Shown here: positions 6,821 to 10,991 of the stretch, in pieces | Layout of the letters: each line of letters begins with the position of its first letter | How positions within the stretch are numbered: position 1 is the stretch's first letter | Assembly (NCBI GenBank): GCA_045402695.1 | Contig: JAWPNA010000451.1 | Span: 1 to 10,991, forward strand | Length of the DNA: 10,991 nucleotides | From: JAWPNA01 sp045402695 | GTDB taxonomy: Bacteria > Acidobacteriota > Polarisedimenticolia > JACPZX01 > DASXTC01 | Reading direction: 5' to 3' | The notes under the pieces: model-generated | Told to the model about the DNA's origin: nothing | Database searches by the model: none | What the model saw: only the letters and a program-made list of their open reading frames with translations | Made by a program: the position numbers and the translations under genes

Positions 6821-7489
6821 ATGAATGGTCTCGTCGAGTTCATCTCCGATGACGGCGTCAAACTTCTGCTTGCCGTGCTGATGGGCGGAGTCATCGGCTT
6901 GGAGCGCGAAGCATCCGACAAACCCGCCGGGCTGCGCACCAACATCTTGATCTGCGTCGGCTCCACGCTCATGATGATCCTCTCGATCCAGGTCGCGCAC
7001 CAGTTCGCGGTCGTGACGGCCGATCCCAGCCGTATCGCGCAGGGCGTGATCACCGGCATCGGCTTCCTCGGCGCCGGCACCATCCTGCACTCCAGGGGAG
7101 GCGTGACGGGCCTGACCACCGCGGCCACAACCTGGTCCGTCGCCGGCATCGGGCTCGCGCTCGGCAGCGGATTCTACCTGCTGGCCTTCACGTCCACGCT
7201 GCTGATCCTCGCGGTGCTTTGGGCCCTGGGCCGCCTGGCCCGCGTGTGGCCCAACGGAAAAACCGAGCGCGCGTCGTTCCGCGTCGTGGCCGATGACGCC
7301 ACCGCCAGCTTCGACGCAGTCCGGAGCGTGCTCGAAAGTGAGGGTCGCACCATCCTGGAGTGGAATTACCGGCGCCTCTCCAGCGGTCACAGCATCGTGG
7401 TGGAATGCGACGCCCCGCGCGACTCGCTTCCCCGCATCCTGTCCGCCATCTCGAGCGTGCAGGGCATCCGCCACGCCAGGAACCTGTAA
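6821..7489 (+). CDS. MgtC/SapB family inner-membrane protein
   Basis: A 222-residue protein of the MgtC/SapB family. Conserved family blocks are visible: GGVIGLERE (22-30), GLRTNILICVGS (37-48), GIGFLGAGTIL (79-89) and VTGLTTAATTW (95-105). Four to five hydrophobic segments fill residues 13-138, followed by a soluble C-terminal domain of about 75 residues (from SFRVVADD) resembling the ACT-like tail of full-length MgtC. Relatives are linked to growth at low magnesium and, in Salmonella, to restraint of the F1Fo ATPase; many environmental members have no known role. ATG 6821 is the first start that gives the family N-terminus, and no Shine-Dalgarno precedes it. The gene is divergent from the GlpX-like gene, with 55 bases between starts. 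No riboswitch-like long leader of the mgtA/mgtCBR type is present. Confidence 0.9.
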   Translation: MNGLVEFISDDGVKLLLAVLMGGVIGLEREASDKPAGLRTNILICVGSTLMMILSIQVAHQFAVVTADPSRIAQGVITGIGFLGAGTILHSRGGVTGLTTAATTWSVAGIGLALGSGFYLLAFTSTLLILAVLWALGRLARVWPNGKTERASFRVVADDATASFDAVRSVLESEGRTILEWNYRRLSSGHSIVVECDAPRDSLPRILSAISSVQGIRHARNL

Positions 7490-7496
7490 CAATCTT

Positions 7497-7979
7497 TCAG
7501 GATCTCCGGGCCAGCCGCTGCAGGCGGCGTTGCTCCGCTTCTCCGGCGCGGATCATCTCGTCGCCGGCCGTGAGAATCAGCGGCGGCGCGGGTTGTGGTC
7601 GCCCGTCTGGCCCGACATACACCATCGTGAGGAAGGCGGAGCAGGTCTTCACCCGCTCTCCCGAGCGCGGATCCTCCGAGTGCACCACCACCTCCACTTC
7701 GAGGGAGGTATGGAACACCCGCGTGACGCATGCCGAGAGTCTCACAATGTGGCCCAGGTTCATCGGGGCGACAAAATCGATGCTGTCCACCGAAGCGGTC
7801 ACCACCGGCCCGCGGCAGTGCCGCGTCGCGGCGATTGCCGCGGCCTTGTCGATGAGTGCCATGACCCACCCGCCGAATACGGAGCCCAGCGGGTTGATCT
7901 CCTGTGGCATCACCAGCTCGGTCATCTCCACGCGGGAATCCGCCACACTGCGAGCGACGCCCGCGGCGCCATCCGTCAT
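7497..7979 (-). CDS. Hotdog-fold acyl-CoA thioesterase (YciA/BFIT type)
   Basis: A 160-residue single hotdog-domain protein likely to hydrolyse acyl-CoA thioesters in the cytoplasm. The hallmark is PQEINPLGSVFGGWVMALID, where the helix carrying GGWVMALID ends in D44, the position of the catalytic aspartate in YciA-like enzymes, and N29 lies just before it. SVDSIDFVAPMNLGHIV and the strand TSLEVEVVVHSED complete the fold. Close YciA relatives act on a broad range of chain lengths, so the substrate is not predictable. ATG 7979 has AAGGAG 5 bases upstream (minus strand, 7990-7985). A longer open frame to 8225 would run through the promoter and signal-peptide coding region of the divergent gene and is unlikely. 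The gene converges on the MgtC-family gene with a 7-base gap. Confidence 0.88.
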   Translation of the reverse strand: MTDGAAGVARSVADSRVEMTELVMPQEINPLGSVFGGWVMALIDKAAAIAATRHCRGPVVTASVDSIDFVAPMNLGHIVRLSACVTRVFHTSLEVEVVVHSEDPRSGERVKTCSAFLTMVYVGPDGRPQPAPPLILTAGDEMIRAGEAEQRRLQRLARRS

Positions 7980-7998
7980 TCCGGCTCCTTCCGGCGGC

Positions 7999-8015
7999 CA
8001 TGATAGCTCATGATA
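7999..8015. repeat. Direct repeat CATGATA-N3-CATGATA upstream of the thioesterase
   Basis: Two exact copies of CATGATA start 10 bases apart, about one helical turn, in the intergenic region. On the minus strand each supplies TATCAT, a possible -10 box for the thioesterase gene (8015-8010 or 8005-8000), though the matching -35 region is poor. The repeat could also be a regulator site. Evidence is by eye only. Confidence 0.35.
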
Positions 8016-8052
8016 CAGGTCGAGGAGCGGTGCTTCGAGCCAGGCATGATGC

Positions 8053-8082
8053 TTGCGAGTGCGAGGACCGGCCGGATATAAT
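8053..8082 (+). promoter_or_regulatory. Sigma70-type promoter for the TPR protein gene
   Basis: A perfect TATAAT (8077-8082) stands 18 bases after TTGCGA (8053-8058; four of six matches to TTGACA). Transcription would start near 8089, giving a leader of about 20 bases that contains the GGAGG at 8096-8100. TATAAT is rare by chance in DNA this GC-rich. Confidence 0.65.
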
Positions 8083-8109
8083 TCCGGTGTCGACCGGAGG
8101 GTGCCCACC

Positions 8110-9498
8110 ATGAAACCTCGGAACCCAGCAACACGTCCGCTCGCCGGAATCGTCGTCTGCGCCGCGGCCCTGAGCTTCCCGGCAATGGTGTTCGCGCAGG
8201 AAGACGCCCAGCGCTGCGAAGGCACGGTGACCGACGATCAAGGGATGCCGCTCCAGAACGTGACGATCTCGTTCATGAACCTGGCCAAGAACGTCGCCGC
8301 CCAGCCGGTCAAGACCAGCAAGAAGGGGCGCTACAGTCACAACTTCCTCGCGTCGGTCATGGATCCAGGCTACGAGATCAGGGCCACGCTGGACGGATAC
8401 AAGATGGTGATGATCTCGGCGCTGACCACGAGAAGCGACGGAACGAGCGTGACCACCGACACGTACATGGTCGGCTCGGATCAGAAAGGCCTCCACAAGG
8501 TCCTCTTGCCTCCGCAGGCGCGCAGCGACGTCGCCACCAAAGGCAAGTGCGTCGTGGACTTCGTGCTGGCGCCGGAAGATCGATTCACCGAGGCGTTCCA
8601 CAAGCTGCAGGCCGAGAATCTGGCCAAGGAGGGCAAGGCGCCGCCGCCGACCGAGGCCGCGCCCCCCGGCTCGCCGGGCCAGCCGGCGCCCGGCGCCCCT
8701 GGGCAGGCGGGCGCTCCCGCCGCGCCCGCGGCGAAGACTCCTCTCGACTCGGGCAAGGAGCTGCTCGCCCGCGGTGAATTCGCCGGGGCGATCGCTCCGC
8801 TGAAGGAGGCGATCGGCGCGAGCCCGGACAGTGCCGAGGCGCATCGATTGCTGGGGCTCGCGCTCCTGAAGGCCGAGAACATCGCGGAGGCGGAGCCGGA
8901 GATCAAGAGGGCGCTCGAGCTCGATCCGACAATCATCGGGGCCAACTTCGATCTCGGGATGGTCTTCATCAAGAAGGGACGGCTGATGCAGGCGATCCCC
9001 TTCATGGAGAAGGAGCGCGAGGGGAGCCCGGACAGCGAGGCGGTCCTCAAGACCCTGGGGCAGCTCTACTCGGACACCAAGCAGCACGACAAGGCGGTGG
9101 AAATCTTCACGAAGCTGGTGGACCAGTCGCCCGACAACATCGAGTATTACAGCTTCCTGGCCGATGCCTACAAGCAGAAGGGCGACATCGCCAAGGAGAT
9201 GGAGACCTACCAGCGGATGGGGGCGCAGGACCCGTCGGGGATGGCCTTCTACAACCTCGGCAACATCATGTTCAACAAGAGCGAGATCGGCAAGGCCGCC
9301 GATGCGTACAAGAAGGCGATCGAGATCGCGCCCGACAACGCCGCGGCCCACTACCAGCTCGGATTGGCCTACGTCAATCAGGCAAAGTTCAAGGACGCGG
9401 TCGTGGAGCTGGAGACCTTCATCAAACTCAAGCCCAAGGATTCCAAAGCCGGCGAGGCCAAGACGCTCATCACCGATCTCAAGAAGATGGGTGGATAG
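8110..9498 (+). CDS. Secreted regulatory-like domain plus TPR repeat protein
   Basis: A 462-residue exported protein of unknown function. Residues 1-29 form a Sec signal peptide (basic start, hydrophobic 11-28, likely cleavage after VFA before QED). Residues about 34-155 resemble a carboxypeptidase-regulatory-like beta-sandwich (CEGTVTDDQGMPLQNVTISF, then SKKGRYSHNF and YEIRATLDGYKM). Its two cysteines, C36 and C147, could form a disulfide. A Pro/Ala/Gly linker spans about 177-208. From about 209 to 445 there are six to seven tetratricopeptide repeats (for example SAEAHRLLGLALLKAENIAE, then AAAHYQLGLAYVNQAKFKDA). TPRs bind partner proteins, so a periplasmic or surface scaffold is plausible, but no catalytic motif is visible. 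ATG 8110 has GGAGG 9 bases upstream and a strong promoter. The last 20 bases overlap the convergent pgeF gene. Confidence 0.87.
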   Translation: MKPRNPATRPLAGIVVCAAALSFPAMVFAQEDAQRCEGTVTDDQGMPLQNVTISFMNLAKNVAAQPVKTSKKGRYSHNFLASVMDPGYEIRATLDGYKMVMISALTTRSDGTSVTTDTYMVGSDQKGLHKVLLPPQARSDVATKGKCVVDFVLAPEDRFTEAFHKLQAENLAKEGKAPPPTEAAPPGSPGQPAPGAPGQAGAPAAPAAKTPLDSGKELLARGEFAGAIAPLKEAIGASPDSAEAHRLLGLALLKAENIAEAEPEIKRALELDPTIIGANFDLGMVFIKKGRLMQAIPFMEKEREGSPDSEAVLKTLGQLYSDTKQHDKAVEIFTKLVDQSPDNIEYYSFLADAYKQKGDIAKEMETYQRMGAQDPSGMAFYNLGNIMFNKSEIGKAADAYKKAIEIAPDNAAAHYQLGLAYVNQAKFKDAVVELETFIKLKPKDSKAGEAKTLITDLKKMGG

Positions 9499-10213
9499 CC
9501 GAGCCGACCAGCGTCGCCAGGAGCCACATGCGCCCGGCCGAGGCGCCGTCGCGCCGGTACGAGTGGCACAGGTCGGGCCGGCACACCGTGCAGACTCCCA
9601 GCGCCTCGAACCGGCCGCCAAAGATACCCGCCGCCTCCGCCTGGAGCCGGTTGGCCTCGATCAGGTCGAGGAAGAACTCCCCGGGTCGCCGCTCGATCAG
9701 CGCGCGCGCGGCGTGGGTCGGCCGCTTTCGGCCGAACGCCTCTACCACCTCGGATCCGACCTGGTAGCAGCAGGCGCCGGCCGCCGGCCCGGCGCACACC
9801 AGGATCCTCTCGGGTCGCGCGCCGAGATCCTCCTGCATCCGTTCAAGCGCCCTCTCGAGCACTCCGGCGAGCGTGCCGCGCCAGCCGGCATGGACCACGC
9901 CGAGAACTCCTGCCTGAGCGTCGATTGCGACGAGAGGCACGCAATCGGCCGCGGCAATCCCGAGGGCGAGCCCTCGCTCCCGGGTAATCAGCGCGTCTGC
10001 TTCGCCGGCCACTCCGGAGTCGTCGCCGGCCACAACCAGGCAGCGGTCCGAGTGGACCTGCCGCGCCGTGGCCAGGCGGACTGTCCGGCGCCCGTCCACG
10101 TCGAGCAGCCGGAGCAGGCCGGCTGGATCGGGACGAGGCGAGGGGCCGCGCCCCACGAACACGCACGAGACGCCTTCGAGACCGTCGAGCAAGGGAAGGC
10201 GCAAGACATTCAT
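9479..10213 (-). CDS. pgeF: Peptidoglycan editing factor PgeF / YfiH family (DUF152, multicopper polyphenol oxidase-like)
   Basis: A 244-residue member of the YfiH/YlmD/LACC1 family. Reported activities include purine nucleoside phosphorylase/adenosine deaminase chemistry and, in E. coli, preventing misincorporation of amino acids into peptidoglycan precursors. The three zinc-site residues are visible as H54 (TARQVHSD), C91 (AADCVPL) and H108 (VVHAGWRGT). Other family blocks are EADALITRERGLALGIA, CAGPAAGACCYQVG, DLIEANRLQA and the C-terminal CTVCRPDLCHSYRRDG..GRM. ATG 10213 gives the usual family N-terminus; GGAGG lies only 2 bases before it, too close for a normal Shine-Dalgarno, and a TTG at 10249 falls in what looks like the -35 box. 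Its 3' end overlaps the TPR gene by 20 bases. Confidence 0.93.
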   Translation of the reverse strand: MNVLRLPLLDGLEGVSCVFVGRGPSPRPDPAGLLRLLDVDGRRTVRLATARQVHSDRCLVVAGDDSGVAGEADALITRERGLALGIAAADCVPLVAIDAQAGVLGVVHAGWRGTLAGVLERALERMQEDLGARPERILVCAGPAAGACCYQVGSEVVEAFGRKRPTHAARALIERRPGEFFLDLIEANRLQAEAAGIFGGRFEALGVCTVCRPDLCHSYRRDGASAGRMWLLATLVGSAIHPSS

Positions 10214-10220
10214 GGCCTCC

Positions 10221-10249
10221 ACCGTACTGGTCCCGCGGGAAAGCGTCAA
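10221..10249 (-). promoter_or_regulatory. Possible promoter for pgeF
   Basis: On the minus strand, TTGACG (10249-10244; five of six) is followed after 17 bases by TACGGT (10226-10221; three of six). Transcription would begin at about 10214, next to the ATG at 10213, predicting a leaderless or nearly leaderless mRNA. Confidence 0.4.
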
Positions 10250-10257
10250 CTCTTGAC
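10245..10257. repeat. Inverted repeat GTCAA-CTC-TTGAC formed by two -35 boxes
   Basis: A perfect 5+5 inverted repeat with a 3-base centre, midway in the pgeF-yajC intergenic region. Each arm supplies most of a TTGAC -35 hexamer, pointing outward on opposite strands. A repressor or activator half-site pair is an alternative reading. Confidence 0.5.
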
Positions 10258-10281
10258 TTTTGTCGGGCGCTGCGGCACTCT
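10253..10281 (+). promoter_or_regulatory. Possible promoter for yajC-secD
   Basis: TTGACT (10253-10258; five of six) lies 17 bases before CACTCT (10276-10281), which matches only the A at position 2 and the final T of the -10 consensus. It would give a leader of roughly 40 bases before yajC. The -35 box is good; the -10 box is weak. Confidence 0.35.
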
Positions 10282-10330
10282 GTGCGGTCCCCGGGCAGTG
10301 AATCCGACTGACAGGTGGTGAGTTCTCAAC

Positions 10331-10675
10331 ATGATGCGACAGATCGGCGCGGCTGCAAGCTCGTTTGCGCTCGGCCAGCAGGGGACCCCCGGCCCGGAGG
10401 CGCCAGGGCAGAATTACAGCTTCTTCGTCATGATGGGCCTCGTGTTCCTGATCATCTATTTCCTGATGATCAGGCCCGAGAGCAAGAGGCGCAAAGCGGT
10501 GCAGGCGATGCTCGCGAACCTGAAGAACGGGGACAAGGTCATCACTTCAGGGGGAATCCACGGAATCGTGGCGGGGATCACGGACGATCTCGTCCAGCTC
10601 AAGGTCACCACAAACGTCAAGATCGACGTCTCCCGCAGCGCCATTTCCTCGCTTCAGAAGGACCAGGGAGAGTAG
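10331..10675 (+). CDS. yajC: Preprotein translocase subunit YajC
   Basis: A 114-residue single-pass inner-membrane protein that associates with SecDF and the SecYEG channel. After a loose Gly/Pro-rich N-terminus, one hydrophobic segment runs from about residue 31 to 47 (FFVMMGLVFLIIYFLMI). It is followed by the family hallmark RPESKRRK (48-55) and the cytoplasmic domain with LKNGDKVITSGGIHGIV (64-80) and KIDVSRSAISS. Length and layout match the family. ATG 10331 is preceded by a purine/GT-rich AGGTGGTGAG stretch (10313-10322) as the ribosome-binding region. The secD start lies 5 bases after the stop codon, the classical yajC-secD order. Confidence 0.96.
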   Translation: MMRQIGAAASSFALGQQGTPGPEAPGQNYSFFVMMGLVFLIIYFLMIRPESKRRKAVQAMLANLKNGDKVITSGGIHGIVAGITDDLVQLKVTTNVKIDVSRSAISSLQKDQGE

Positions 10676-10680
10676 CCGGC

Positions 10681-10991
10681 ATGCAGAAGGACCTCCGCTG
10701 GAAGGTCATCCTCTCCGTCGCCGTCACGGTCATCAGCGCCTGGGGGATCATCCCGCCCAAGAAGAAAATCCGCCTGGGCCTCGACCTCAAGGGAGGCATC
10801 CACCTCGCCATGAGGGTCGAGGCCGCCGACGCCGTCAAGGCGGTGCTGGACAACCGGGCGGGGGGCCTGGTGGCGGAGTTCAAGAAGCGGAGCCTTCGCG
10901 CCGACGGCGTGCGCGGCGAGGTCGAAACCGCCTCCCTCGTGGTCACCAGCTTCGACCAGGTGGCGCAGGATGAGTACCGGAAGGTCGTCGA
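10681..10991 (+). CDS. secD: Protein translocase subunit SecD (N-terminal part, runs off window)
   Basis: The frame from ATG 10681 stays open for 103 codons to the window edge. It begins MQKDLRWKVILSVAVTVISA, a first membrane segment after a short basic cytoplasmic tail, then PPKKKIRLGLDLKGGIHLAM. GLDLKGGIHL (residues 33-42) is the conserved signature at the start of SecD, where the large periplasmic P1 region begins. SecD with SecF uses the proton gradient to pull exported proteins through SecYEG. GGGAG at 10666-10670, inside the end of yajC, is a plausible but distant ribosome-binding site. The remaining membrane segments, and secF if present, lie beyond the window. Confidence 0.95.
   Translation, partial: MQKDLRWKVILSVAVTVISAWGIIPPKKKIRLGLDLKGGIHLAMRVEAADAVKAVLDNRAGGLVAEFKKRSLRADGVRGEVETASLVVTSFDQVAQDEYRKVV

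Noticed and set aside
5648..7492. Minus-strand open frame of 614 codons across the GlpX-like and MgtC-family genes
   Set aside because: It overlaps the GlpX-like gene in a different frame on the same strand and is antisense to the MgtC-family gene. Its product is low complexity (Gly, Arg, His) with no family motif.
7980..8225. Upstream extension of the thioesterase frame
   Set aside because: It would cover the TATAAT promoter and the signal-peptide region of the divergent TPR gene. ATG 7979 has AAGGAG at good spacing and gives the usual hotdog protein length.
10214..10249. TTG 10249 as the pgeF start
   Set aside because: The extra 12 residues match no family sequence that I recall, the TTG lies within a good -35 hexamer, and no properly spaced ribosome-binding site precedes it.
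1..10991. Novel defence system, CRISPR array, prophage or insertion sequence
   Set aside because: All genes are recognisable housekeeping or common families. No transposase, integrase, terminal inverted repeats, regularly spaced repeats or composition break were seen by eye.

Overview
The window is a GC-rich, gene-dense bacterial chromosome segment. It carries ten protein genes plus two partial ones at its edges, with no rRNA, tRNA, CRISPR array or mobile element that I can see. The genes are mostly housekeeping. The combination of a pbp2-rodA-RNase G/E cluster, a long-form class II aldolase, an exported protein joining a carboxypeptidase-regulatory-like domain to TPRs, and yajC-secD resembles gene content of uncultured Acidobacteriota-like or related deep-branching Gram-negative lineages. 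That placement is inference from gene style and GC content, not from a marker-gene comparison.

Positions 1-5127 (+ strand) look like one co-directional operon: the 3' end of penicillin-binding protein 2 (mrdA), then rodA (32-base overlap), then an RNase E/G family endoribonuclease (16-base overlap), then a class II fructose-bisphosphate aldolase (33-base gap to the preferred start). The first two build the side wall together. RNase G/E genes are classical neighbours of cell-shape genes (rng/cafA beside mreBCD in E. coli). The RNase carries a 200-residue, arginine-rich, low-complexity N-terminal extension whose coding sequence contains two perfect GC palindromes.

Positions 5170-6765 (- strand) encode a 531-residue protein that I recognise by motif as a divergent, extended GlpX-type (class II) fructose-1,6-bisphosphatase. 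All five expected metal ligands can be aligned by eye. It converges on the aldolase, so two genes for consecutive steps of gluconeogenesis lie tail to tail. A divergent MgtC/SapB-family membrane protein (6821-7489, +) shares its upstream region and converges on a hotdog acyl-CoA thioesterase (7497-7979, -).

Positions 8053-9498 (+) hold a clear sigma70-like promoter with a perfect TATAAT box and a secreted regulatory-domain/TPR protein. Its 3' end overlaps that of a convergent pgeF/YfiH gene (9479-10213, -). From 10214 a divergent promoter region with back-to-back -35 boxes leads into yajC (10331-10675) and the start of secD (10681 to the window end), the accessory subunits of the Sec translocase.

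No gene-free stretch exceeds 300 bases. I found no convincing rho-independent terminator: the convergent gene pairs have gaps of only 42 and 7 bases, or overlap. The most interesting points are the extended GlpX-like enzyme and its pairing with the long aldolase, the arginine-rich extension of the RNase, and the abutting divergent promoters at pgeF/yajC. I see no clear evidence of an entirely new multi-gene system.
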